Shown in pieces: positions 1 to 6,721 of a stretch of DNA of 9,816 bases. How positions within the stretch are numbered: the stretch's first letter is position 1; every line of letters starts with the position of its first letter. Position numbers and translations under genes: made by a program. Origin of the DNA: Thermoanaerobaculia bacterium. Lineage in GTDB: Bacteria; Acidobacteriota; Thermoanaerobaculia; Multivoradales; UBA5704. The notes under the pieces were generated by a model, which saw nothing but the letters and a program-made list of their open reading frames with translations, was not told the DNA's origin and searched no databases. The DNA lies in contig JAICSG010000088.1 of the NCBI GenBank assembly GCA_025937035.1, forward strand, positions 1 through 9,816, in the 5' to 3' direction.

Positions 1-739
1 CGAGGGTCCGCTCGAGGGCGGCGATGTCGTCCTCGGCCGAGCGCCCCTCGCGGCCGGAGAGAGCCGTGAGGGCACGGTCGAAGGTACCGAGGAGGAGCTC
101 GATCTCGTCCTCTCCTCCCGCGCCGGCGCCTCCCACCTCACGGGCGCGGGCGAGCAGCATCTCCCAGGGCGCGAGCAGGTGGCGGAGGAAGAAGAGCAGC
201 AGCACCGCGAGGCCGGCGTTGATCGCCAGCACGGCCACGGTGAGCACGGCGAGCGAGCGCCGCTGCCGCCCCAGCGCCCCCGCCGGCAGGTCGACCCGCA
301 CGAAGCGCGAGCCGGCGAGGGGGGCGAAGCCGATCACGGCGTCGGGCGAGGCGTCGTCCGGCCCCACGCCGAGCGGCTGGCGGACCGGCCGGCCGCCGGC
401 CGGATCGAGCAGCCCGCCCGCCGGCAGCTCGCCGATCTCCGCGACCGCCTCCCCCCGGGCATCGACCAGGGCGACGCCGCGCGCCGAGGGGGCCGGCTCG
501 CGCAGGTCGCGGGGCCCCGGCAGGGCGCCCGGGGGCGAGGCGGCCAGGCGGTCGGCCACGGCCCGCGCCACCCGCGCCGCCTCCTGCTGGCGCTCGGCGG
601 CGAGCAGCCCGATGGCGTTGCGGTAGGAGAAGAGGGTGAAGGAGGAGAGCATCACCAGCAGCAGCAGGGCGACCGGCAGCAGGATCAGCACCTCGCGCCG
701 CAGCCCCAGCCGCCGCGCCGGCCGCGCCTCCGGGCTCAT
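1..739 (-). CDS. Sensor histidine kinase, PilS/NtrB-like, N-terminal part only (cut by the left edge)
   Basis: Reading leftward from the ATG at 739, the frame stays open for 246 codons to the window edge. The visible protein starts MSPEARPARRLGLRREV. It has a first membrane helix at about residues 17-38, an extracytoplasmic domain of about 120 residues, a second helix at about 163-186, and a HAMP-like linker (RHLLAPWEMLLARAREV, then an acidic DEIELLLGTFDRAL stretch) at about 186-225. This is the input half of a membrane-bound sensor kinase. PAS, H-box and ATPase domains would lie beyond the window and are not seen. The start overlaps the stop of the prepilin peptidase (ATGA, 739-736), so translational coupling is likely. 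Position after a prepilin peptidase and the sigma-54-type elements at both pilin genes suggest a PilS-like role. Another membrane receptor with a HAMP linker is possible. Confidence 0.8.
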   Translation of the reverse strand, partial: MSPEARPARRLGLRREVLILLPVALLLLVMLSSFTLFSYRNAIGLLAAERQQEAARVARAVADRLAASPPGALPGPRDLREPAPSARGVALVDARGEAVAEIGELPAGGLLDPAGGRPVRQPLGVGPDDASPDAVIGFAPLAGSRFVRVDLPAGALGRQRRSLAVLTVAVLAINAGLAVLLLFFLRHLLAPWEMLLARAREVGGAGAGGEDEIELLLGTFDRALTALSGREGRSAEDDIAALERTL

Positions 740-1542
740 ACGCCGTGCGCGTACGCCACGTACGCCCGCACCAGCGGCTCGCCGGCGAAGAGGGCGATCA
801 GGCCGCCGAGGGCGAGGAAGACGCCGAACGGCAGCTTGGCCTTGAGGTCGAGCCCCCTGAAAGCCATCAGTGTGAGGCCCACCACCGAGCCCAGCAGGGC
901 GGCGGCGAAGAGCGAGACCAGCACCCCCTTCCAGCCCAGGAAGGCGCCGATGAAGGCGAGCATCTTGACGTCGCCGAGACCCATCCCCTCCTCATGGCGC
1001 CAGAGGTACCAGGCGATCCAGACCGCGAGCAGCAGGCCGGAGCCGAGGAGGGCCCCCAGCGCCGCCCCCGCCATCGCCCCCCAGGGCCCGTCCCACAGGC
1101 GAGCCCAGGGGACCAGCGGCTGGAGGAGGATGCCGAGCGCGATCCCCGGATACGTCAGCACGTCGGGCAGGATCATGTGGTCGTAGTCGATCATCGCCAA
1201 GGCCAGCAGCAGGGCGGTGAAGAGGGCGGCGACCGGCGCCTCCAGCGAGATGCCGAAACGCAGGAAACAGGCGAGGAAGAGGGTCGCCGTGGCCGCCTCG
1301 ACCGCCGGATAGCGCCAGGAGATGTGCGCCCCGCACTGCCGGCAGCGCCCGCGCAGCAGCAGGAAGGAGAGCACCGGGACGTTGTCCACGGCCCGGATGG
1401 CGGCGCCGCACTGCGGGCAGCGCGAGCGCGGCAGGACGGTCGAGATCCCCAGCGGCACCCGGTAGATGACCACGTTGAGGTAGCTGCCGACGATCAGCCC
1501 GAGGAGCGCGGCGTAGATGCCGAGGAGGATCTCGAGTTGCAC
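736..1542 (-). CDS. pilD: Prepilin peptidase / N-methyltransferase (A24 family)
   Basis: A 268-residue membrane aspartyl protease that cleaves the short leader of type IV prepilins and pseudopilins after glycine and usually N-methylates the new N-terminus. The N-terminal domain shows the family signature GSYLNVVIYRVP (residues 19-30) and two cysteine pairs, CPQC (42-45) and CRQC (67-70), which commonly bind zinc. The catalytic aspartates are D119 in MIDYDHMILPD and D191 in GMGLGDVK. The late LPFG motif (237-240) is also present. Several hydrophobic helices fill the rest, so it looks complete and functional. I chose the GTG at 1542: it lies 11 bp after the stop of the YfhO-like gene and gives the usual N-terminus. 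No clear Shine-Dalgarno is visible, which fits coupling to the upstream gene. Its likely substrates are the two pilins in this window. Confidence 0.95.
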   Translation of the reverse strand: MQLEILLGIYAALLGLIVGSYLNVVIYRVPLGISTVLPRSRCPQCGAAIRAVDNVPVLSFLLLRGRCRQCGAHISWRYPAVEAATATLFLACFLRFGISLEAPVAALFTALLLALAMIDYDHMILPDVLTYPGIALGILLQPLVPWARLWDGPWGAMAGAALGALLGSGLLLAVWIAWYLWRHEEGMGLGDVKMLAFIGAFLGWKGVLVSLFAAALLGSVVGLTLMAFRGLDLKAKLPFGVFLALGGLIALFAGEPLVRAYVAYAHGV

Positions 1543-1553
1543 GGTGCGCGATT

Positions 1554-3944
1554 CTATGCCAGATGGCCCTGCGCCAGTTGGCGCCGCCGGCTCCGCAGCA
1601 GGAGACCGAGGCCGGCCGCGAGCGACAGCAGGGTCACGGCGGCGCCGGCGACCAGGAGCCGCTCGTGATAGCGGAGCTCCAAGTGGTGCTGGCCGGCCGG
1701 GAGCCGCACCGCGATCTGGCAGGCCGCCGTGGGATAGACCGCCAGGGGGGCGCCGTCGAGCGTGGCCCGCCACCCCCGGTCGTAGGTCATGCCGGCCACG
1801 AACAGCCCTCCCCCCTCTCCCGCCTGGTAGTCGAGCCTGATCCTCCCTCCCGCGTCCTCGAAGGAGAGCAGCCGCGGCGGCTGGCGGAAGGCCACCGTCT
1901 CCGCCGGCTCATCCAGCCGGATGCACTGCTCGTGGCGGTTGACCTGCCAGGCGAGGGTACGGGCGGACAGGATCGCGCCGGCCAGGTCCGGATGGAAGCT
2001 CACCCGCGGCACGAAGCGGAAGCGGGGGAGCAGAAAGGTGTTCTGCACCCGACGCAGCGTGGCCGCGGGATCGCGCGACGCCGTGGGCGCGCCCGGCGAC
2101 CGCAGCAGCAGAGTCCCCACGTTCCAGACGCCGAGATAGCGGTAGGCCATCTGCGGCTGCCCCCATTCCAGGTCCAGGATCCGCTGCGCCTGCCGGCCCC
2201 AGCCGGTGAGCATGAGGTCGAAATCGTTGTTGAAGGCGTACGGCAGGTGCCAGAGCAGACCCGAGTAGGGCTCCAGCTGGGCGATGTGGGTGCGGGCGAT
2301 CAGCGTCCGCGGGTCCCCCCAGCCGCGGGGGACGACCTCGGGGGCCCCCGGCAGCGACGGCTGCACGAAGACCCGGTCCTCGGCGGGGAGGATCGAGGCG
2401 GCGAGCGGCGGCGGCACCGTGTAGGCGCTGGCCGGCAGGGTGCGGATCAGCCCATGGCCGTAGTGCCAGAGGTCGGCCGCCAGCAGGGCCACCGCCAGCC
2501 CCTCCAACAGCCGCCGCGACGGCCTTCGCCAGCGGCAGAGCGCGAGCAGGGTGGTCACCGCCGCCGCCGTGGCCACCGCGGCCCAGCTCTCCCCCAGCAG
2601 ATAGACCACGGCGGTGCTCAAGCCCCCGGAGGCGAGGTCGGGCGCGCCGTGGGCGGCCACGAAGCCGAGGGCGATCTGTGGAGCCCCGAGCAGCAGGAGC
2701 GCGAAGCCCAGGGCGGTGGCGAGGGCCACCCCGGCCAGCGCCAGCGGCAGATCGGCGGTCTCGGGCCTCCCCTCGTCCCGCTCGTCGAGCAGCCGCTGCC
2801 AGCCCAGCACGCCCGCGATCCCTAGCGCGATCACGGCGAAGACCGCGAACTTCTCGGGGAAGCGGAGCACCGCCAGCACCGGCACCGCCCGCCGCAGCGC
2901 CTCGTAGATCGGGTTGTGCCGCCCCAGAGCCAGGAAGACGCCGGCCAGCACGGCCAGCGCCCAGGCCCCTCGCCGGGGGATGCGCCAGCGGATCAGCGCC
3001 GCCGCGCCCAGCAGCGCCAGCAGCAGCCCCGGATAGATCGACTCCACGTAGGGGTAGTCGCGGTCCTCCAGCTTCCAGCCGAAGTAGCCCCCCTCCATGT
3101 TGCGCGCCGGGTCGCCGAAGAAGCGCGGGAAGACGACCTCCGCCAGCCGCTCGGGGGGCAGCGACCAGAGCGTGGCGTGCCAGGAGGGGAGGTCCTTGCG
3201 CGGCGAATCGGCGAGACGGCCGAGGGTCGGCAAGAGCTGCACCGCGGCCAGAGCCACGGCGAAGAGCACCGGCACGGCGGCCCGCAGCGCCACCGCCGGA
3301 CGCCGGAAGGCGGCGGACGCCGCCAGCGCCAGCACCCCGAGGCCGCTCATCACCACCGTCGACGGCTCGCCGTTGAGAAGCTGAAGGGAGATCGCGCCGC
3401 CGGCCAGGAGCGCCGGCCGCCACCATGTTCTCCCCTCTGGGCTCCCCTCGGCCCGCAGCGCCTCGTCCGCCCAGGCGAGCACCCAGGGGAACCAGGCCAT
3501 GCTGCAGAACAGGGTGTAGGCGCTGAGCAGCGAAAGATAGGCGCCGCCGCCCGCGTACCCCACCGCCGCCAGCGCCGCCGCCCCGCGGTTACAGCCGAAA
3601 TGGCGTGCCAGCCGCCAGGCGCCCGCGAAGGCGATCGCGCCGTGCAGGAAGGTCAGCACGCTGAACAGATAGTGAGGCGGCACCGCGAAGACCAGCCAGC
3701 TCGGCGGATAGAAGGCCGCGTAGCTGGGGTTCGAGAGCAGCGGCTGCCCGCCGTTCAGCCACGGGTTCCAGGTGGGGAGCCCGTGCGAGGAGAGCTCCCG
3801 GAACGCCTGGCGCAGCGGCAGATGGAAGAGCGAGATGTCGCGGTTCGCCAGCGCCCGCGCCGGAGACAGCAGGGGGGCGAGCAGGCTCAGGAGCCAGCCC
3901 GCCGCGAGAACGGCTGGCAGAATCGCGGCGGACCGGCGGCGCAT
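1554..3944 (-). CDS. YfhO-like multi-spanning membrane protein (putative GT-C type glycosyltransferase)
   Basis: A 796-residue protein with many hydrophobic segments. The start fits the YfhO group: a first helix (about 8-28), then NRDISLFHLPLRQAFRE (34-50) carrying the acidic position expected of GT-C enzymes (D36), then PTWNPWLNGGQPLLSNP (57-73) and FYPPSW. RFPEKFA occurs at about 361-367. The last 100 residues form a soluble domain with a GWRATLDGAP motif and LPAGQHHLELRYH, followed by a final helix and a basic tail. YfhO proteins are linked to lipid-linked sugar transfer onto cell-surface polymers; the acceptor here is unknown. It starts 13 bp after the pilin 1 stop and ends 11 bp before the prepilin peptidase start, so it is almost certainly co-transcribed with both. 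That makes pilus or pilin glycosylation a reasonable but unproven guess. No convincing ribosome binding site precedes the ATG. Confidence 0.85.
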   Translation of the reverse strand: MRRRSAAILPAVLAAGWLLSLLAPLLSPARALANRDISLFHLPLRQAFRELSSHGLPTWNPWLNGGQPLLSNPSYAAFYPPSWLVFAVPPHYLFSVLTFLHGAIAFAGAWRLARHFGCNRGAAALAAVGYAGGGAYLSLLSAYTLFCSMAWFPWVLAWADEALRAEGSPEGRTWWRPALLAGGAISLQLLNGEPSTVVMSGLGVLALAASAAFRRPAVALRAAVPVLFAVALAAVQLLPTLGRLADSPRKDLPSWHATLWSLPPERLAEVVFPRFFGDPARNMEGGYFGWKLEDRDYPYVESIYPGLLLALLGAAALIRWRIPRRGAWALAVLAGVFLALGRHNPIYEALRRAVPVLAVLRFPEKFAVFAVIALGIAGVLGWQRLLDERDEGRPETADLPLALAGVALATALGFALLLLGAPQIALGFVAAHGAPDLASGGLSTAVVYLLGESWAAVATAAAVTTLLALCRWRRPSRRLLEGLAVALLAADLWHYGHGLIRTLPASAYTVPPPLAASILPAEDRVFVQPSLPGAPEVVPRGWGDPRTLIARTHIAQLEPYSGLLWHLPYAFNNDFDLMLTGWGRQAQRILDLEWGQPQMAYRYLGVWNVGTLLLRSPGAPTASRDPAATLRRVQNTFLLPRFRFVPRVSFHPDLAGAILSARTLAWQVNRHEQCIRLDEPAETVAFRQPPRLLSFEDAGGRIRLDYQAGEGGGLFVAGMTYDRGWRATLDGAPLAVYPTAACQIAVRLPAGQHHLELRYHERLLVAGAAVTLLSLAAGLGLLLRSRRRQLAQGHLA

Positions 3945-3957
3945 CCGGGAAGGATAT

Positions 3958-4473
3958 CTACTTCTGGGGCCAGCGCACGAAGAAACCGTCCGCCCAGACG
4001 ATGTCCTGGTCGTAGTCGGTCGGGTCGAACCCCGCCACCGTGTAGGTGCCGGAGAGCGTGCTCCGGTCCCGCCCGCCGCTGCCGATCATCATCACCTGCT
4101 GGTTCAGCGGGTTGCCGGGATCGAGGAAATACTGGTACTGCTTCTTCCAGCCGTCGAGCACCGGGATCGTCTCGATGTACTGCGGGGTGAGCAGATCCTG
4201 GAGAGACGAGATGTCGATCGCCTTGTACTGGCTGACGTCGATCTGGGTCACCACCGCGCCCGCCGCCGCCGCCCCCACCTCGTCCGAGAGCCACGAGAAC
4301 ATCGCGGTGCCGGCGATCCGGATGTCCGCCACCGTCCGCTTCTGCTTCGCCTTTTCCATGGCGTCCAGCAGGTTCGGGATCAGGATGGCGGCCAGGATAC
4401 CGATGATGGCGATGACGATCAGGAGCTCAATCAGCGTAAAGCCCGTCTCCGGTTTCGCGAGTCTACGCTTCAT
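3958..4473 (-). CDS. Type IV pilin / GspG-like pseudopilin (pilin 1)
   Basis: A 171-residue prepilin. The leader MKRRLAKPETG is 11 residues with basic charge, followed by FTLIELLIVIAIIGILAAIL with Glu at mature position 5, the class III signal cut by prepilin peptidase. The hydrophobic helix continues into KAKQKRTVADIR, the usual amphipathic pilin N-terminal helix. The globular part ends with GSGGRD, then an Asp-rich block (FDPTDYDQDIVWADG) and FFVRWPQK. The acidic end resembles the calcium-binding loop of GspG major pseudopilins; there are no cysteines. I chose the ATG at 4473 over an in-frame ATG at 4527 because it gives a normal leader and has GGAGGGA 7 nt upstream. The upstream ATG would also place the coding start beyond the sigma-54-type element. 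It heads a tight cluster with the YfhO-like, prepilin peptidase and kinase genes. Major pilus subunit or pseudopilus subunit cannot be told apart here. Confidence 0.93.
   Translation of the reverse strand: MKRRLAKPETGFTLIELLIVIAIIGILAAILIPNLLDAMEKAKQKRTVADIRIAGTAMFSWLSDEVGAAAAGAVVTQIDVSQYKAIDISSLQDLLTPQYIETIPVLDGWKKQYQYFLDPGNPLNQQVMMIGSGGRDRSTLSGTYTVAGFDPTDYDQDIVWADGFFVRWPQK
4289..4353 (-). repeat. Near-identical pilin segment, copy 1 (partner at 6466-6530)
   Basis: Within pilin 1, 4289-4315 is identical over 27 nt to 6466-6492, and 4328-4353 is identical over 26 nt to 6505-6530. These segments encode RTVAD..R..GTAMFSWL. A further 23-nt identity lies in the C-terminal block of both genes. 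This is DNA-level evidence of duplication or gene conversion between the two pilin genes. Confidence 0.85.
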
Positions 4474-4480
4474 CACAAAG

Positions 4481-4487
4481 TCCCTCC
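4481..4487 (-). promoter_or_regulatory. Ribosome binding site of pilin 1
   Basis: The minus strand reads GGAGGGA, 7 nt before the ATG at 4473. This match decides the start of pilin 1 in favour of the short leader peptide. Confidence 0.8.
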
Positions 4488-4522
4488 AAGGTTCCCTCAA
4501 ACTGGTCTCGGTAGAGTTGAAT

Positions 4523-4539
4523 GGCAAGGGACGTGCCAG
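4523..4539 (-). promoter_or_regulatory. Sigma-54 type (-24/-12) promoter of pilin 1
   Basis: The minus strand reads CTGGCACGTCCCTTGCC. It matches the RpoN consensus YTGGCACG-N4-TTGCW at all invariant positions, with GG (4537-4536) and GC (4525-4524) separated by exactly 10 nt. The mismatches are at the weakly conserved R position and the last W. Transcription would start near 4512, giving a leader of about 39 nt that contains the ribosome binding site. The site lies in the 160-bp gap between the M20 stop and the pilin start, where a promoter is expected. Sigma-54 promoters need an activator; a PilR-type regulator is the natural candidate given the PilS-like kinase at 739. Confidence 0.72.
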
Positions 4540-4603
4540 AGAGGCACCCGGCGGAAGTCCTTGAAAATCAACGGCTTCTGCTTATAGCCAAGTCTCTCCT
4601 CGA

Positions 4604-4615
4604 CAAAAATCGTCA
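4604..4615 (-). promoter_or_regulatory. Possible activator-site element upstream of the pilin 1 promoter
   Basis: The minus strand reads TGACGATTTTTG followed by TCG, an AT-rich patch in GC-rich surroundings, about 67 nt upstream of the -24 GG. A similar 12-mer (10 of 12 positions) lies upstream of pilin 2 at 6777-6788. Both regions also contain TTTTGTC (4602-4608 and 6790-6796). Such a position suits an enhancer site for a sigma-54 activator. The match is short and could be chance in AT-rich spacers. Confidence 0.25.
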
Positions 4616-4633
4616 GCGGGGCGGCACGAGATG

Positions 4634-6013
4634 TCACCGGCCCCCCGTGTACGCCAGAAGGATCTTCCGCATCCGCTCGACGCCGCGGTCGATCTCGGCG
4701 AGCGGGATGCGCTCGTCGGTGCTGTGAATCCCCTTCGAATCGTCCGGCGAGAGCTTGAAGGGCGACAGGCCGTAGGCCGGGATTCCCCGCTCGCGGAAGA
4801 AGCGCGAGTCGGTGAAGCCGGCGATGAAGGTGGGCACCACGGGGCCTTCCGGGCGCAGCACCTTCTCGATCGCCCCGTAGAGCCGCCCCGAGGCCGGCGA
4901 CGGCGGCGAGGGGGGCGCGGTGACCAGCACCTTCACCTCGAAATCCTTGCCCAACCGGCTCTTGACGTTGGCCAGGAAGGCGGCCGAGTCGGTGTCCGGC
5001 AGCAGCCGGACGTCCAGCAGCGCCGACGACCGCTCGGGGACCACGTTGATCCGCTCGCCGCCGCGCAGCACCGTCACCTGTACCGTGTCGAGGAAGAGGT
5101 TGGCCATGCCGGGCATCAGGAACTCCTTCGGGCCGCTCTCCGCGATGACCGAGTCGATCTGTGAGAAGACCCGGTGCCAGCGCTCGTTCTGGAGCGGCGC
5201 GATGGCGTGCGAGTAGTCGCGCACCGGCGGCGTCACCCGCCAGTGGGCGGGCTCGCCGAGCAGCCGCGCCAGCCCCTCGATGAGCTGGTGATTGGCGCTC
5301 TGCGGATTGAGGCCGGCGCCGTGCCCGCCGCGCCCCGAGGTCGAGACCTCCAGCCAGAGCGGGCGCTTCTGCGCCACCTCGACCCCCCACCACAGGAGCT
5401 TGCCGCCGGCACCGGTCTGGCTGCGCCCCCCTTCGCCGATCACCCCCTCCACCCCGTTGAACAGCTCCGGATGCGTGGCGAGCAGCCACCCCGTGCCGTT
5501 CACCCCGCCGTTCTCCTCGTCGGCCACGGCAAGGAAGACCACGTCGCGCTCCAGCGGCACCCGCCTCCTTTGCAGATCGCGCTGGAGGGAAATCATGGCG
5601 GCGAGCCCGGCGATCCCGAGGCTCTTGTCGTCGATCGCGCCGCGCCCCCAGAGCTGCCCGTTCCTGATCAGACCGGCGAACGGCGGCACCGTCCACCCCG
5701 GCCCGGGAGGGACGACGTCCATGTGGTGCAGCAGGAGGATCGCCCGCCCGCCGCTCTTCGGCGATACGAGCCGGGCGTAGAGGTTGGCCCGCCCCTGTGG
5801 GTTGGCGATCACCCGCGAAGGGATCCCCGCCTTCTGGAGCAGGCCGGCCAGGAACGCCGCCGCCCTCCCCTCGTTGCCCGGCGGATTCGAGGTGTCGATC
5901 CGCAGATACTGCTGGAGCCACGTCGCCGGCTCGGACAGCGATGGAGCCGCCGCGGGCGCGGGATGCGAAATCAGGAGAGCCGTGAGGAGCAGCGGAAAGA
6001 GGCGCCTGGGCAT
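4634..6013 (-). CDS. Exported M20 family zinc metallopeptidase
   Basis: A 459-residue protein starting with a Sec signal peptide (MPRRLFPLLLTALLISHPAPAAA, cut probably near residues 22-24), so it should act in the periplasm or outside. It is followed by the M20 catalytic fold: LLHHMD (His97 and Asp99), GRGAIDDK (Asp128, bridging the two zincs), ADEEN (Glu166 general base, Glu167 ligand), IGEGG (Glu194), the lid-domain GRGGHGAG (His231) and a C-terminal GIHSTDER with the last zinc-ligand His430. All expected active-site positions are present. Family members are carboxypeptidases, dipeptidases or aminoacylases; the exact substrate cannot be told. The ATG at 6013 is the only start that gives a signal peptide, but it has no ribosome binding site and sits directly against the U-tract of a hairpin terminator. 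It lies between two pilin genes on the same strand. Confidence 0.9.
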   Translation of the reverse strand: MPRRLFPLLLTALLISHPAPAAAPSLSEPATWLQQYLRIDTSNPPGNEGRAAAFLAGLLQKAGIPSRVIANPQGRANLYARLVSPKSGGRAILLLHHMDVVPPGPGWTVPPFAGLIRNGQLWGRGAIDDKSLGIAGLAAMISLQRDLQRRRVPLERDVVFLAVADEENGGVNGTGWLLATHPELFNGVEGVIGEGGRSQTGAGGKLLWWGVEVAQKRPLWLEVSTSGRGGHGAGLNPQSANHQLIEGLARLLGEPAHWRVTPPVRDYSHAIAPLQNERWHRVFSQIDSVIAESGPKEFLMPGMANLFLDTVQVTVLRGGERINVVPERSSALLDVRLLPDTDSAAFLANVKSRLGKDFEVKVLVTAPPSPPSPASGRLYGAIEKVLRPEGPVVPTFIAGFTDSRFFRERGIPAYGLSPFKLSPDDSKGIHSTDERIPLAEIDRGVERMRKILLAYTGGR

Positions 6014-6050
6014 AAAAACAAAGGGGGGGCCCCCGTCTCCGAGGCCCCCT
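6014..6050 (-). terminator. Hairpin with U-tract between pilin 2 and the exported M20 gene
   Basis: On the minus strand GGGGGCC (6049-6043) can pair with GGCCCCC (6031-6025) across an 11-nt loop. This is followed by two more C and then TTTGTTTTT (6022-6014). It is a convincing intrinsic terminator for pilin 2, about 80 nt after its stop. The last T is immediately followed by the ATG of the M20 gene at 6013, leaving no room for a ribosome binding site. Partial readthrough, so that the pilin is made in excess over the peptidase, is a plausible purpose. Confidence 0.75.
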
Positions 6051-6128
6051 GGGAAGAGAGCTTGAATCGCTTTGGGTCGTGTGGGCTTGGGGCCCGTTGC
6101 TGCGACTTCTACTTCTACTCCTAGCTCG

Positions 6129-6650
6129 TTAGTTCGTCTTCTGCGGCCAGCGGACGAAGAAGCCGTCGGCCCAGACGATGTCCTGGTCGTAATCGGTCGG
6201 ATCGAAGCCGGCCACCGTGTAGGGGCCACCATCGAACGTCTTGTCGCGGCCGCCGGAGCCGATCGCCATCACGGTCTTCTTCAACGGATCCGCGGTCTCC
6301 AGCCAGTATTTGAAGTCCTGCTTCCAGCCGTCCTTCGCCGGAACCGACTGCAGGTACTGAGGCACCAGCACGGCGGCGACGTCCGTGGCGTTGGAGGCGG
6401 TGTACTGGCTGAGGTCGACCTCGGTCGCGGCAGCGCCGGCGGCGGCCGCACCGACCTGGTCGGTCAGCCACGAGAACATCGCGGTGCCGGCGTTGCGCAT
6501 GTCGGCCACCGTCCGCTTCTGCTTCGCCTTCTGCAGCGCGTCGAGGAAGTTCGGGATCAACAGGGCGGCGATGATGCCGATGATCGCCACGACGATCAGC
6601 AGCTCGATGAGCGTGAAGCCCTTCTGCCGGTTACGGATCTTGGTCAACAT
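6129..6650 (-). CDS. Type IV pilin / GspG-like pseudopilin (pilin 2)
   Basis: A 173-residue prepilin and close paralogue of pilin 1. The leader MLTKIRNRQKG is followed by FTLIELLIVVAIIGIIAALL, with Glu at mature position 5, then KAKQKRTVADMR. Over the mature part I count about 109 identities in 160 ungapped positions against pilin 1. The last 28 shared residues, from YTVAG to WPQK, are identical; pilin 2 adds TN. Differences concentrate at mature positions about 65-135. The Asp-rich end again suggests a GspG-like calcium site. The ATG at 6650 was chosen over an in-frame ATG at 6779 because it yields a normal leader and has GGAGGAG 8 nt upstream. It has its own promoter region and a terminator downstream, so it can be expressed as a single-gene unit, unlike pilin 1, which leads an operon. 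Confidence 0.93.
   Translation of the reverse strand: MLTKIRNRQKGFTLIELLIVVAIIGIIAALLIPNFLDALQKAKQKRTVADMRNAGTAMFSWLTDQVGAAAAGAAATEVDLSQYTASNATDVAAVLVPQYLQSVPAKDGWKQDFKYWLETADPLKKTVMAIGSGGRDKTFDGGPYTVAGFDPTDYDQDIVWADGFFVRWPQKTN
6466..6530 (-). repeat. Near-identical pilin segment, copy 2 (partner at 4289-4353)
   Basis: The second copy lies within pilin 2, in the same orientation and about 2.2 kb from the first. Direct repeats of this kind could support recombination that deletes the intervening exported M20 gene and fuses the pilins. Confidence 0.85.
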
Positions 6651-6658
6651 GTTCGGGT

Positions 6659-6665
6659 CTCCTCC
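6659..6665 (-). promoter_or_regulatory. Ribosome binding site of pilin 2
   Basis: The minus strand reads GGAGGAG, within a longer purine run, 8 nt before the ATG at 6650. It is the strongest ribosome binding site in the window and decides the pilin 2 start. Confidence 0.85.
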
Positions 6666-6721
6666 CCCTGGTTTGAAGCGTTCCTCCGGGAAATCCGCGA
6701 GGCGTGTCGGTGGGGAGATAA

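Noticed and set aside
1543..1773. Upstream ATG at 1773 as start of the prepilin peptidase
   Set aside because: It would add 77 residues of Arg/Pro/Ala-rich sequence lying inside the YfhO gene. The GTG at 1542 gives the standard A24 N-terminus.
24..4190. Long plus-strand open frames opposite the kinase, prepilin peptidase, YfhO and pilin genes
   Set aside because: They translate to Arg/Pro/Gln/Gly-rich low-complexity sequence typical of antisense frames in GC-rich DNA, and the opposite strand encodes clear protein families.
4604..4648. Hairpin after the exported M20 gene as an intrinsic terminator
   Set aside because: An 8-bp stem with a bulge can form around the stop, but the T5 run starts about 7 nt after the stem and the loop is long. 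It is too weak to call.
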